This document shows, one piece after another, positions 6,729-16,138 of a stretch of DNA of 33,114 nt. Origin of the DNA: an uncultured Chthonomonas sp. (GTDB taxonomy: Bacteria > Armatimonadota > Chthonomonadetes > Chthonomonadales > Chthonomonadaceae); the NCBI GenBank assembly GCA_903919615.1, contig CAIXIX010000264.1, positions 1 through 33,114 on the forward strand. The letters run 5' to 3'. Position numbers and translations under genes: made by a program. Below the pieces are notes generated by a model. The model was not told the origin of the DNA. It saw only the letters and a program-made list of their open reading frames with translations, and made no database searches. Numbering within the stretch: the first letter of the stretch is position 1; every line of letters begins with the position of its first letter.

Positions 6729-7484
6729 CTAAGGAGCTGGCGGAGTCTCCGGTTTAGGCGCAGTGCCTGGCAGTGCAGATTTGAACGTCTTGATATAGAT
6801 ATTCTTGAACTGCGCAACCGTATTTTCGCCATGGCACAGCTGGAATCCGAGGGGACCGCTCTCGTACCCTTCGGGATCGTCGCCCTCTCCTGTCTTAACG
6901 CCGTTTAGGAACACTACGTAGTGGTGTCCGATCATTCGGAAGTAGTAGTGGTTCCAGTCTTCTCGATGCAGGATCTTTTCCGCCTGGTCGGCAGGAAAAT
7001 CGAGGATCTTCTTCTGGCGATGGTGTTCGTCCCATAGGCAGCCCCAATAGCCGTCTCCCATATCCACCTGGTAACCCGGGACATCGTCAAAGGATTTTGG
7101 ATGAATCCGGCAGCAGACTCCGCTGTTATATCCCTTCATCTTGAAATCGATGTGCATGGCAAAGTCAGAGTAGTCCTTCGCGGAAAACATGTAGTGGTGG
7201 TGCGGGGTGCTTTTGCCTTTATCGCCCACTATTGCGCCATCCGATACCTTCCAGTAGCCTTCTTCGCCAATCCAGCCCTTTAGTGATTTGCCATCAAACA
7301 AGGATTTCCAGCCCTTCGCGGTTGGTTTCCCATCGAGCAGCTTCCCGTCGTCATCATCCCCGGCCTGAATCTGCCCTTGTGGAAGTGAGGGAAGCGCCGA
7401 ACCTGATGTGCTCTGACAAAGCGCCGGGGTTGCGAGCGCCATCACAATGGCTACTGCACCAATATGAAAGTGGAAACGTGTCAT
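6729..7484 (-). CDS. Secreted DUF1080 (3-keto-disaccharide hydrolase-type) protein
   Basis: The start at 7484 has AGGAG 5 nt upstream and gives a signal peptide ending near PALCQ. After a short acidic linker, the single DUF1080 (PF06439) domain begins with GWKSLFDGKSLKGW and contains YWKVSDGAIVG, FAMHIDFKMKGYNSGVCCRI, PGYQVDMGDGYWG and the closing GPLGFQL..VAQFKNIYIKTF. The fold is a concanavalin-like jelly roll; family members bind or cleave sugars, and some hydrolyse 3-keto-glycosides. The C-terminus is Pro-rich. At 251 residues the length is typical. It follows the phosphatase-like membrane gene by 49 nt on the same strand and is closed by an intrinsic terminator. Confidence 0.88.
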   Translation of the reverse strand: MTRFHFHIGAVAIVMALATPALCQSTSGSALPSLPQGQIQAGDDDDGKLLDGKPTAKGWKSLFDGKSLKGWIGEEGYWKVSDGAIVGDKGKSTPHHHYMFSAKDYSDFAMHIDFKMKGYNSGVCCRIHPKSFDDVPGYQVDMGDGYWGCLWDEHHRQKKILDFPADQAEKILHREDWNHYYFRMIGHHYVVFLNGVKTGEGDDPEGYESGPLGFQLCHGENTVAQFKNIYIKTFKSALPGTAPKPETPPAP

Positions 7485-7533
7485 TTTTGCTCCTGGATGC
7501 GTGAAGTGTGCCGGATAGTTATACAAGAACCCT

Positions 7534-9837
7534 CTAAGAACCTGCAGGGCTGCCAGGCTCGAGATCTATGATGAGGTAGTAGAAGGTTAACACCATTGCG
7601 CATGCTGCCATGAAATCTACCGTTGCGACGCCGGAATCTTTAAACACAAGAGCAGCAAGGGCACCGGTGCCGCAGCACCTTAGGGCGGCTTCTAGGCCTG
7701 CACGCCTACCAACTGCGTTCCGGAGCGCTTCGCGAGTTAGCAGATTTGCAAGCCAACACCCCAGCAATATCGCGATAACGCCGCCAAGTACGGCTGGAGT
7801 AACCAGGTAGTGGAGATTGAGTTCAATCTTACGGATTACGATATCGAGAAGGTAATTAAGACCCCGGCCATGTGAGGCTGCATGGATGGCCTGACCGTTG
7901 TGTGAACTGTTATTGCCATTGGCCTCCGCATCAATTGCGCCAAAAAGGAATGCAACTGCAAGCCCTACAACAGACAGCGCTACCACCGGTTTCCAGGTTA
8001 CTACTTTACCACGCAGGACCATCGTTCCAGCGCCAAATGCTGTAAAAGTCACGACGAGGCTGCCAGCATTCGCACCAAGGCCAGGCCAACCGCAAAGCAC
8101 AGCGAGAGCAGCCCAGAAGCCAACGGAGGCAATCTTCAGTGACCGAGGGCGTAAGCTGCGTCCCAACAATCGGGCAGATTCATCCAACAAGCAAAAGGCT
8201 GAAAGCAGGGCAAAAGCAACAATTACTCCGAGATACTCATTTCCTACGCCGTAGTAGCGTATGCCCGAGACTGCATAGGTGCAGAAGAGCGAGTCCTTTT
8301 GGAGCTGTTGGCCCATCAGTGTGTCAACCACAATAACGATGAGCGATTGAAGCATCATGAGCAGAGCGGGCGATAGCTTGGTGAAGTACGCCACAATGTA
8401 ACTTAGCACGGTTAGTAGGATGCCCCATCCAACTATTCTCAGTCCGTATTCTACAAGAGTTGGAGGCAGGAAAAGGGGAGCAAACAGCATCGCAACGGGC
8501 ATACCCAATATGAATACGAAACCCGGTGCGGTCAGGTGCGCAGCTTTAGGTGCAAACCGCCTTGCAGCCAGCCCAACTACGATAATTGCAAAGCATCCAA
8601 TCCCGAGTGGATAGAGGAGCAAAGGTTTTGCGGGCTCATTCATGCCCGAAATTGCGTCCAGCCGATCGACAGCCGCGATGCGTCGCTCGATAGAGTCGTA
8701 GCCAGTTGTGATGCTGTTGATTGGCCTGCCTGTCATCGCCGGTGGGATAGATGCGCCAAAGAGGTGCAGGACCGTAGGAGCAAAATCAATGTTCGCGATA
8801 AGACCAATGCGGCGCGTGGTGGGTGAGGTTAGGAGCCCCGCCGCAAAGTCGGGGCCAGCAGCGAGAAATGGCGTCAGCCGATCCCAGGCGCCACCCCTAG
8901 CTTTGTTCGCAACAGGACGTGGGCTAACGAGCATAATGTCTGCGCCATTGTCCTGGGCGTAATGGCTGAGGGCATAAACCAGGATGTTCAAACGTCGCAG
9001 AGCATCAGCTCGGCGAGCATGAAACTGTTGGTCGGATAGGTAGCTTCTAGCGCTTTCGAGACGGCCAAGGTCTCCTGTTTGGACGACGATGAAATCGGCT
9101 TGCGATTCGATGGCAGCTTGAGAAAGTGCAAGCGGATCGTCGATGAGACCAAATGATGCAGCGTTATCAAACCGGAGAATGGATACACTTCCGCTGCCTG
9201 TACCGTTTGCATTTACTGTAAGCAGTGAGGCCGAACGATCTGGCACATAGGTATCACAGTTCCCAACAACCCAGGTGGATACTGGAGGGGACACTGTAGC
9301 TAGCGCGGCCCCAAGTCGCGCACTATCGAGCCCACGTGAAGCAAGTATGGAGATGCCTATGTGTTTGATGCCGGAGTTCGCTTCCGGCGTCGTCATCTCG
9401 ATATTCGTCTCGAGCGGACCGATGCGCCTCATGAAAACGGCGCGCGCGGATCCCTCTTCGCCGGGTACTGCTTCCCAATCGTTAAACGCGGACTCATCTC
9501 CGGCTTGCGATGCTGCCTGTTGCCCAACGGCCAATGTAAGCAATGCTGCCGGGCCGGACCGCTTGCCCTGAACGGCACAGTTCATCATTCCGATTGAGCC
9601 GCGATCCGCGAGTTCACGGAGTGCGCTGCACTCCGAATTAACTAGGTCATCGAAACGAAGCGCATCGGCAATGACTGCAATAACTCGATGGCGTTTTTGT
9701 GCAGCCGCGCCTCCATTGGCACAGGCAAGCAGCGCTATTGCGACAGCAGCAGGCCGCCAAAACAGTGACCCATTGTGCAGCATTCGTCGAAGCAATGGCG
9801 CGGATCCCAAATCAGGATCCGCAGAGATATGGTTCAC
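7534..9837 (-). CDS. Alkaline-phosphatase-superfamily-like protein with polytopic membrane domain
   Basis: The 767-residue protein begins with a hydrophobic leader, then a roughly 350-residue extracytoplasmic domain of alkaline phosphatase/sulfatase type. Its first strand VIAVIADALRFDDL is followed by ADRGSIGMMN and SGPAALLTLAVG, with later blocks ADFIVVQTGDLGRLE, ADIMLVSPRP and the terminal IANIDFAPTVLHLFG typical of this fold. About ten transmembrane helices fill residues 405-760. I cannot name a substrate; a lipid- or cell-wall-linked phosphate or phosphonate group would be a guess. The GTG start at 9837 overlaps the alaS TGA stop as GTGA, so translation is probably coupled to alaS; no strong Shine-Dalgarno site is present. 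Confidence 0.75.
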   Translation of the reverse strand: MNHISADPDLGSAPLLRRMLHNGSLFWRPAAVAIALLACANGGAAAQKRHRVIAVIADALRFDDLVNSECSALRELADRGSIGMMNCAVQGKRSGPAALLTLAVGQQAASQAGDESAFNDWEAVPGEEGSARAVFMRRIGPLETNIEMTTPEANSGIKHIGISILASRGLDSARLGAALATVSPPVSTWVVGNCDTYVPDRSASLLTVNANGTGSGSVSILRFDNAASFGLIDDPLALSQAAIESQADFIVVQTGDLGRLESARSYLSDQQFHARRADALRRLNILVYALSHYAQDNGADIMLVSPRPVANKARGGAWDRLTPFLAAGPDFAAGLLTSPTTRRIGLIANIDFAPTVLHLFGASIPPAMTGRPINSITTGYDSIERRIAAVDRLDAISGMNEPAKPLLLYPLGIGCFAIIVVGLAARRFAPKAAHLTAPGFVFILGMPVAMLFAPLFLPPTLVEYGLRIVGWGILLTVLSYIVAYFTKLSPALLMMLQSLIVIVVDTLMGQQLQKDSLFCTYAVSGIRYYGVGNEYLGVIVAFALLSAFCLLDESARLLGRSLRPRSLKIASVGFWAALAVLCGWPGLGANAGSLVVTFTAFGAGTMVLRGKVVTWKPVVALSVVGLAVAFLFGAIDAEANGNNSSHNGQAIHAASHGRGLNYLLDIVIRKIELNLHYLVTPAVLGGVIAILLGCWLANLLTREALRNAVGRRAGLEAALRCCGTGALAALVFKDSGVATVDFMAACAMVLTFYYLIIDLEPGSPAGS

Positions 9838-12539
9838 GAGAGACGACTTTCGATGAGGCTAGCAACTGCAGATAGCGCGTCGTTCAGGCGTGCCGGATCT
9901 TTGCCGCCTGCCTGTGCAAAATCGGGTCTGCCTCCTCCTCCTCCGCCAGCAATCTTTGCGACATCTCGAACAAGATTGCCCGCGTGAAGGCCGCGTGTTA
10001 AAAGGTCAGGGGTAACTCTGGCAACAAAGGCCACCTTCCCTTCAAATACGGAACCCAGCACGATCACTGCGGTGCCAAGCTGCTTGGCAGCACGATCGGC
10101 AAAGTTGCCTAGCGACTCTGCGTCTGCGCCCTCAATCGCAAGAGATACTACGGGGACATCCTTTACCAATACGGGTGTCAGTTCCGCCGATTGGCTAGCT
10201 CCTGCACCGCTCTTAAGCTGGCGAATCTGCTTCTCAAGATCGCTTTGCTGCGACTTGATTCGTTCAGCCGCACCAACGACGTCCGCAACGTTCGATTTTA
10301 GCGTATCAGCAATTCGGTAGAGGGACTCTTCTTGTCGGGCAACCAGTTCAAGCGCGGCCTCGCCAGTTACGGCTTCGATGCGGCGCACTCCCGCAGAGAC
10401 GCCTGTCTGGCTCACGATTTTGAGCAGTCCCAACTGGCTGGTGTGACGAAGATGAGTGCCTCCGCAGAGCTCACGGCTAAAATCGCCGATCTCGATCATT
10501 CGCACACGCTCCCCATACTTCTCGCCGAAGAGGGCCATCGCTCCACGCGCCTTCGCCTCCGCAATTGGCAGATCCGCATGCACAACAACATCGGTATCGT
10601 TCAGCGCCTGGATGTTGACAATCTTCTCGATGTGGGCGATCTCAGCGCTGGTAATTGGCTGGCTATGGGTGAAGTCGAAGCGAAGTCGTTCGGCAGAAAC
10701 CATAGAGCCCTTCTGATGAACGTGGCTGCCTAGAACCTCCCGCAGCGCAGCCTGCAGCAGGTGAGTCGCGGTATGGTTGCGCATGATGCTTAGTCTGCGA
10801 TACGTGTTGACGAATGCGGTCACACTCTGCCCAACGCGCGCTTCACCCTCCTGGATGGTTACCGTATGCAGGAATATTCCGCCGGTCTTGTGTGTATCCG
10901 TGACGGCAGCACGCAATCGGCATGTGACGTTTTCGTCTCCACTTTCAACCAAACCAGTGTCGCCAACCTGGCCGCCTGATTCCGCATAGAACGGAGTACG
11001 GTCCAGTACGAGCACAGCGTCATCGCCCGTTGTTGCCGACTCGTTAGAGGCGCCATTTACTATTATCGCGAGGATTTTTGCTGCGCCCTCTGTGTGGTTG
11101 TAGCCCAAGAATTCAGTCTTAGGTATCTCCGTGAGCAGATCGGCTACACCGATGTCGCCGAACACATCCTTCACGTTCCCAGCGCTGGAAAGCTGCCTTT
11201 GCCTCTCCATCTCCTCTTCATAGCCAGCAATGTCGAGCGTGATGCCCTGTTCGGCGGCAACGTCAGCGGTGACTTCGGGCGGGAAGCCAAACGTATCGTA
11301 CAGCTTAAATACATCGGAGCCGGGAAGGATCTTTGAGCGCTGAACAGAGTCGTGCTCAAGCAGCACGGCCAGGCGCGCCATGCCGTTATCCAGCGTCTTT
11401 CTGAAAGTTTCCTCTTCTGTACGAAGCGTATTCAAAATCAGGTTGCGGCGCTCCACCAACTCCGGGTAGAAATCGCCCATCTGTTCAATGATCTTAGGCG
11501 CGACTTCATGCAGAAATAGGGAGTCGAAGCCAAGCGCCGTTTTTCCGAAACGAATCGCTCGGCGCAGAATATAGCGAAGCACATAGCCTCTGCCAGCCTT
11601 TTCCGGAAGAATACCGTCCGCAATGCAAAAGACTGCGCTCCGCGTGTGCTCAGCAACAACGCGAAACGCAAAGTCCACCGGACTCATTGTGCCGTTGTAA
11701 GTCAGGCCGCTTAACGACGCAATGTGGTCGAGCGTTGGTCCAAAGAGGTCGGTTTCGAAGACGCTCGTTTTGCCCTGAGAGACGTATGCTATTCGGTCCA
11801 GGCCGGCGCCAGTATCGTTGTTTTTGCGCGGAAGGGGAGTTAGGAGGGGCTTGCCGTTTTCATCTTCGCTGCGGTCGAACTGAGTAAAGACGTTGTTCCA
11901 AATTTCTGTCCAGCGACCTGCGGCGTCATCCAGGAGGTAACGCTCAGTAGGCGAGAGGGCAGGATCCGATGTCATCTGGTCGAGCGGGGCAACCCGGTAA
12001 AAGATCTCAGAGCAGGGGCCGCACGGCCCGTTTGGGCCATTGGAAATTGCGCCTGCCGGCCAGTAGTTCTTGTCTTCGCCGAGGCGGTGAATTCGATCAT
12101 CCGGCAGCCCAATAACATCGTGCCAGACAGCATAGGCCTCACTATCTTCAATGTAGACCGTTACGCACATGCGATCGCCGTCGAGCCCGACAACCTGAGT
12201 TAGAAACTCCCATGTCCACGGGATCACTTCCGACTTGAAATAGTCTCCAAAGCTGAAGTTTCCCAGCATTTCGAAGAACGTGCAATGGGAGAAATCGCCA
12301 ACGCTATCGATGTCGCCGGAACGAATACACTTCTGTACCGTAGCGATTCTTCCGTTCGGCGCGAGAGACGCATTGAGAAAGTAGGGCTTAAACTGCTGCA
12401 TGCCCGAGCCTGTAAACAGGGTCGTGTTATCGGGGTTGCCTAGCACGTCAACTGGGGCAAGCGCCGCGCCAGGCAAGCGCAAGTGACCTCTCTCAGTAAA
12501 GAACTCAAGGTATTTTGTGCGAATCTCGTGGGCTAACAT
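9834..12539 (-). CDS. alaS: Alanyl-tRNA synthetase
   Basis: This enzyme charges tRNA-Ala in the cytoplasm. The 901-residue product has the full bacterial architecture. The class II catalytic core carries LFTGSGMQQFKPYF and RSGDIDSVGDFSHCTFFEMLGNFSFGDYFK. The editing domain has zinc-ligand motifs HTATH (589-593) and CGGTH (692-696). A coiled coil (ESLYRIADTLKSNV..KQIRQLK) is followed by the C-Ala domain ending in GGGGGGRPDFAQAGGKDPARLNDAL. Nothing essential is missing. GGAG lies 11 nt before the ATG, slightly far. A tRNA-Ala gene with the G3-U70 identity pair occurs elsewhere in the window. The following gene overlaps by 4 nt. No T-box is visible in the 121-nt upstream gap. Confidence 0.98.
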   Translation of the reverse strand: MLAHEIRTKYLEFFTERGHLRLPGAALAPVDVLGNPDNTTLFTGSGMQQFKPYFLNASLAPNGRIATVQKCIRSGDIDSVGDFSHCTFFEMLGNFSFGDYFKSEVIPWTWEFLTQVVGLDGDRMCVTVYIEDSEAYAVWHDVIGLPDDRIHRLGEDKNYWPAGAISNGPNGPCGPCSEIFYRVAPLDQMTSDPALSPTERYLLDDAAGRWTEIWNNVFTQFDRSEDENGKPLLTPLPRKNNDTGAGLDRIAYVSQGKTSVFETDLFGPTLDHIASLSGLTYNGTMSPVDFAFRVVAEHTRSAVFCIADGILPEKAGRGYVLRYILRRAIRFGKTALGFDSLFLHEVAPKIIEQMGDFYPELVERRNLILNTLRTEEETFRKTLDNGMARLAVLLEHDSVQRSKILPGSDVFKLYDTFGFPPEVTADVAAEQGITLDIAGYEEEMERQRQLSSAGNVKDVFGDIGVADLLTEIPKTEFLGYNHTEGAAKILAIIVNGASNESATTGDDAVLVLDRTPFYAESGGQVGDTGLVESGDENVTCRLRAAVTDTHKTGGIFLHTVTIQEGEARVGQSVTAFVNTYRRLSIMRNHTATHLLQAALREVLGSHVHQKGSMVSAERLRFDFTHSQPITSAEIAHIEKIVNIQALNDTDVVVHADLPIAEAKARGAMALFGEKYGERVRMIEIGDFSRELCGGTHLRHTSQLGLLKIVSQTGVSAGVRRIEAVTGEAALELVARQEESLYRIADTLKSNVADVVGAAERIKSQQSDLEKQIRQLKSGAGASQSAELTPVLVKDVPVVSLAIEGADAESLGNFADRAAKQLGTAVIVLGSVFEGKVAFVARVTPDLLTRGLHAGNLVRDVAKIAGGGGGGRPDFAQAGGKDPARLNDALSAVASLIESRLS

Positions 12540-12660
12540 TCAGCGTTACACTCCGGCCACCATCTGTAAAGTATCTGACACTAAAATTGCGTTATTAGTA
12601 TACATCACGCTCCTGCAGCCCTTTGGCTATTACCTTCCTGAAACCGGCAATCTTCGCAGA

Positions 12661-14712
12661 TCATGGTTTCGCGACGGTGACGCAATCGAGCCCGAAATAG
12701 TATCTCGCGCCTTTGGACAGCGGATTGGCGCCAACAACCTGTGCATGAAGGATGAATTTACCGTTTATTGGAGTGTGCACGCCAAGATCAAACTGAGCCG
12801 GCCGAACGTCTGGTGCATACCCGTCAAACTGCCCAGCAACAGCCTCCGAGTTCACTCGGAAACTGAGGGTTGCGAAATCGGAAGCCTGTGTTGCGAATAG
12901 AACCAGATGCTGTGGCACAGAATCCATAGTGGGCCACTCAAGGGTGATGCTGTCTTCAACGCGTTCAGCTTTTCCGAGCAGGTGTTTTCCACCGCTCCAT
13001 CGATCTGCGCCAAACGGCTCCATATCCTGTTCTCCGACAAAGAACTTCCCATTCTGAGAAACCAGTTTCATTGTTTCGCATTCGATGGCGCCCTGACGAT
13101 GGTGAGGTTCAGTGAGAGCGGCCGCTTCTGCTAGCGTCGGTATTTTTAGTGTGGCCGCTACGGGCTGCTCTTTAACGCTGCACGAAACTCCAGGAAGGGC
13201 GTACCAGTAGGTTGTTGCTGCGTAAGTTAGCGCCATCGGCTTCCACGAGATAAGCTCGAAGTTAAACTTGAGCGTTCTTCTAAATGGTATCGCGTCGAGG
13301 CTTCGCGTCCGAATCAACGTATTATGACCTTGTGTCATTGGCTGGTCGATGCGTGGTTCCCCGGTGAACGGCGTTTGATGAGCAGGTTGTGGAGCGTAAG
13401 AAAAACTGTAGTAGTCTTCCGTGCCTGTACCGAGGTGTGATGGAAAGGTTTCGTCATCGATCCAGATCTTCTCGTTGCCCTCTCCATACCATGTGGCCAA
13501 TGGATTGAATAGCGCCAGAGTGTCACCAACATACACGCCTCTGCCACTAAGTGTGACGAAGTTCCATTCTCGCGGTGGCTCCGTTTGCAGCCCGGATTCG
13601 TAGTGCCATACGGCATGAAAGTGCATTGAACGATCGTTCCATTGCCATCGGGCAGTCTGCGTTTGAAGGCTGAAATCCACTGCTGTAACGCCGAGATTGA
13701 TGATCGAAATTCTTGCTGATGATTTATAGGGCATCACCCAACTGCTGGTCATAATACCGGTTTCATCGACGCTTGAATCGTAGTTCCTTACGCGATTTAA
13801 GCCAACTCCGCTTCCAAAGAAATCGCTGACAGGACACCAGATCGTCGGCTCGCCATCACACTCCATCTTCAGGATCAGTGACCGAAGCGCCAAATCCATA
13901 GCTACGTGCTGAGCTTGGGGGATTGTTAGCCGTATAGACTGAACTGCCGCAGGGCCTTGCGGCAGCTTCAGAGCGAGTGTGGCGCCTGGCCGGATCGGCC
14001 CACCCAATTGTTCTGGCTGTGAACTTGAAAATCGTACAGGATATAATAAATGGTGGTTCACTCTGGCAATAAGCGGCCGAAGTGGCTCCAGATCGGATAT
14101 CTGAAAAGTCTTGACCGGTGTATCGCCATCGTAGCATCTGTAGTTGATCTGGTAGTAGCGTGAACTCTGGCCAGACTCCTCCCACGTCACCTTGCAGTGC
14201 CTCGCGTAGGGTATGGGAAGATAGAGGGTGTTCCCGCCATTGCTATCCGGGTGGTAGCCCGGATGTGGCTGAAGCAGCGGCGGAGCGATTGCCAGCTTGC
14301 CGCTCACAAGGTCGTATGCAGGATATGTGATAGATGCTGTGGTCGCGTAATCCAAGTAGATACGCAGGACGCCCTTCTTATTTCGATCGGTTGTGAGCCA
14401 AAAGCGTACGATGGCGCCAGGACCATCGGCGTCCATCATTACCTTTTCGTCATGGCCGTCGCGGCTTTCTGTCCGAATGAACTGGTTCTGATCGTTGTTG
14501 GCGAACCAACCCGGTTTGTCTGGGGAGATTCTTGTGCGGTCGTAGCTGCTAGCCTCACGCGAACTGTAGGGAAATCGAGGCCATTTTGCCAGGGATGTGC
14601 GATCCGTCATCTCTTCCAACAGAGAACGCGTGGTAACTTGAGCACAGACTTGGTTGGAGACGGCCAAGCAGACGCCCAGCAGCAGCGCCATTGCGACATT
14701 TCTGGTATTCAT
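12661..14712 (-). CDS. Secreted DUF2961/GH172 family glycoside hydrolase
   Basis: The 683-residue protein starts with a clear signal peptide (MNTRNVAMALLLGVCLAVSNQVCAQ). The N-terminal two thirds match DUF2961 (PF11175), now glycoside hydrolase family 172: GWFANNDQNQFIRTE, GPGAIVRFWLT, RIYLDYATTASITYPAYDL, and the hallmark GTGTEDYYSFSY around Glu432. Characterised GH172 enzymes act on alpha-D-fructofuranosides or D-arabinofuranosides and form jelly-roll oligomers. The last 150 residues (from GAIECETMKLVS) look like a separate beta-sandwich, possibly carbohydrate-binding. It sits 121 nt upstream of alaS on the same strand, probably by chance rather than function. Substrate is not established. 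Confidence 0.88.
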   Translation of the reverse strand: MNTRNVAMALLLGVCLAVSNQVCAQVTTRSLLEEMTDRTSLAKWPRFPYSSREASSYDRTRISPDKPGWFANNDQNQFIRTESRDGHDEKVMMDADGPGAIVRFWLTTDRNKKGVLRIYLDYATTASITYPAYDLVSGKLAIAPPLLQPHPGYHPDSNGGNTLYLPIPYARHCKVTWEESGQSSRYYQINYRCYDGDTPVKTFQISDLEPLRPLIARVNHHLLYPVRFSSSQPEQLGGPIRPGATLALKLPQGPAAVQSIRLTIPQAQHVAMDLALRSLILKMECDGEPTIWCPVSDFFGSGVGLNRVRNYDSSVDETGIMTSSWVMPYKSSARISIINLGVTAVDFSLQTQTARWQWNDRSMHFHAVWHYESGLQTEPPREWNFVTLSGRGVYVGDTLALFNPLATWYGEGNEKIWIDDETFPSHLGTGTEDYYSFSYAPQPAHQTPFTGEPRIDQPMTQGHNTLIRTRSLDAIPFRRTLKFNFELISWKPMALTYAATTYWYALPGVSCSVKEQPVAATLKIPTLAEAAALTEPHHRQGAIECETMKLVSQNGKFFVGEQDMEPFGADRWSGGKHLLGKAERVEDSITLEWPTMDSVPQHLVLFATQASDFATLSFRVNSEAVAGQFDGYAPDVRPAQFDLGVHTPINGKFILHAQVVGANPLSKGARYYFGLDCVTVAKP

Positions 14713-14789
14713 GCCTTATTATGAACCACGAGGCAGGCTGGTCGCAGCGATTTCGGATGAAGTCAATTCGAATGGGGGACGTGTGGGGG

Positions 14790-14814
14790 GCAGGCGACGA
14801 AATCTGTCGCCTGC
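14790..14814. other. GC-rich hairpin between the M48 and GH172 genes
   Basis: GCAGGCGAC (14790-14798) pairs with GTCGCCTGC (14806-14814) around a 7-nt loop. No U-tract follows on either strand, so it is not a standard intrinsic terminator. It may limit read-through or stabilise the upstream mRNA end. Confidence 0.4.
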
Positions 14815-14834
14815 GCGAAAAGGACAATACCTGG

Positions 14835-16100
14835 TTACTGGTGCGGAGCGTCTAGCTGCATTTTTTGATTTATGAGCATGATTGCCCCAACAAGATCCTG
14901 CTTCAATTGATCCAGACTTTTACCCAACACATCGGCGTCAGCCTGCTGGAAAAGCGCGATATCCCGAAGGTAAACCTTATTTGTGGACCGTCCAAATCGA
15001 ACATCAAATGGCTGTAAGCCCTGGTCGATGTGTTTGTTGATTTTTGATGCGATATCGGTAGCGCGGTCGGCAGCGGATTTGCCTTCCGCAGCGGTGATAC
15101 GGCAAAGAGGCATGCTTCGAATACTCATCTCGGCCAGATCTATACCCGCAACTGCGCCTTTCACAGGTTTTACACTCACGAGCAGTGTAGGATCTACTTT
15201 ACTCAGCTCAATTGGAATATGCAGTTCTTCGAGCGTCTGCCGAGCTGAATCCACTCTTTCTGCGCCAGGCGGGTGAGTTCTGAGAATTCCCATGTCGACA
15301 AAGTTCTTACGGTCCTCATCCGCTGCCATACGGATCATAAAGCTGTACAGTCCAACGGGGTTAAAGTGCGTGTGTGTGAGCAAAAGGATGCCGGAGTGAT
15401 CCGCGTCCTGCTCGGCTGAAACGCCCCAGGAATTTGCTCTGGCTATCGCCACCAGATATCCGCCATTGAGTATGTTTGCGACGTCGTTGGATCGTGCGTG
15501 CGTAGCGACGACAAGGCCGGCAAGCGCAGGAATAAGGATGTTCTGGAAGTTGTTCTGGTCCTTCATCAGCTTAACCATATGGTGATGCGCTGCGTGGGAT
15601 ACCTCGTGGGCAAGTACGCCTGCAAGTTCATCGTCTGAACGAACGTAGTCCAGCAGCCCTTTGTTTACATAGATGAAGCCACCAGGAAGCGAGTATGCGT
15701 TTACATCCTTGTCGTTTACAACTTTGAACGTATAGTTAAATTTCTTGACCCACGAATAGCCGTAGGTTTGTTTGATTGGGTAGGTGTTTGCCGCTTCGGC
15801 AATCTCTTTACCTATGCGATTCACCCGACCAACTACCACCGCATCGGTAATGAGTTGGACGTGCTTATCGTTCTCCTCAGCATTTGCGCGCCCAAGCTTG
15901 ACTTCGTTGTCTTCGGTAAGCGGGGGCTGCTTGTCCTTCGCTGCAGCAATTGCAGCCGCTGCCGCTGCCTGATCCTGCGTTGTGCCGGCGCCCTGCGCAA
16001 TCACCCGGCTTCCAACGGCGGCGAGCAGAATCGTGGCTGCCGCGATCACAATTGAGGCGCGGTAGCTGAGTCTTCGATCGCCGAGGCAGCGCTTAACCAT
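14835..16100 (-). CDS. M48-family secreted zinc metalloprotease
   Basis: The start at 16100 has AAGGTGAG just upstream. An N-terminal signal/anchor (hydrophobic 15-36) is followed by an Ala-rich linker and a peptidase M48 domain. NAYSLPGGFIYVNKGLLDYV leads into the zinc site HEVSH (165-169) and the third ligand Glu230 in SAEQDADHSG; THPPGAERVD closes the domain. Such BepA/Oma1-like proteases act in the periplasm on envelope proteins. The last 110 residues are unusual: an ATDIASKINKHIDQG..DVRFGRSTNKVYLRD..FQQADADVLGKSLDQLKQDL pattern recalls the small periplasmic domain of some MscS-type channels. It is the last gene of a six-gene minus-strand block. Confidence 0.88.
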   Translation of the reverse strand: MVKRCLGDRRLSYRASIVIAAATILLAAVGSRVIAQGAGTTQDQAAAAAAIAAAKDKQPPLTEDNEVKLGRANAEENDKHVQLITDAVVVGRVNRIGKEIAEAANTYPIKQTYGYSWVKKFNYTFKVVNDKDVNAYSLPGGFIYVNKGLLDYVRSDDELAGVLAHEVSHAAHHHMVKLMKDQNNFQNILIPALAGLVVATHARSNDVANILNGGYLVAIARANSWGVSAEQDADHSGILLLTHTHFNPVGLYSFMIRMAADEDRKNFVDMGILRTHPPGAERVDSARQTLEELHIPIELSKVDPTLLVSVKPVKGAVAGIDLAEMSIRSMPLCRITAAEGKSAADRATDIASKINKHIDQGLQPFDVRFGRSTNKVYLRDIALFQQADADVLGKSLDQLKQDLVGAIMLINQKMQLDAPHQ

Positions 16101-16138
16101 AATCTCACCTTTCAACGTATGCCACCTGATCAATCGGT

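Noticed and set aside
12540-12660. T-box riboswitch upstream of alaS
   Set aside because: The gap is only 121 nt and shows neither a T-box sequence nor a terminator/antiterminator pair. A TATACT is present but lacks a credible -35.
14790-14814. Intrinsic terminator between the M48 and GH172 genes
   Set aside because: The hairpin is strong but has no T-run on either side, so it is recorded only as a hairpin.
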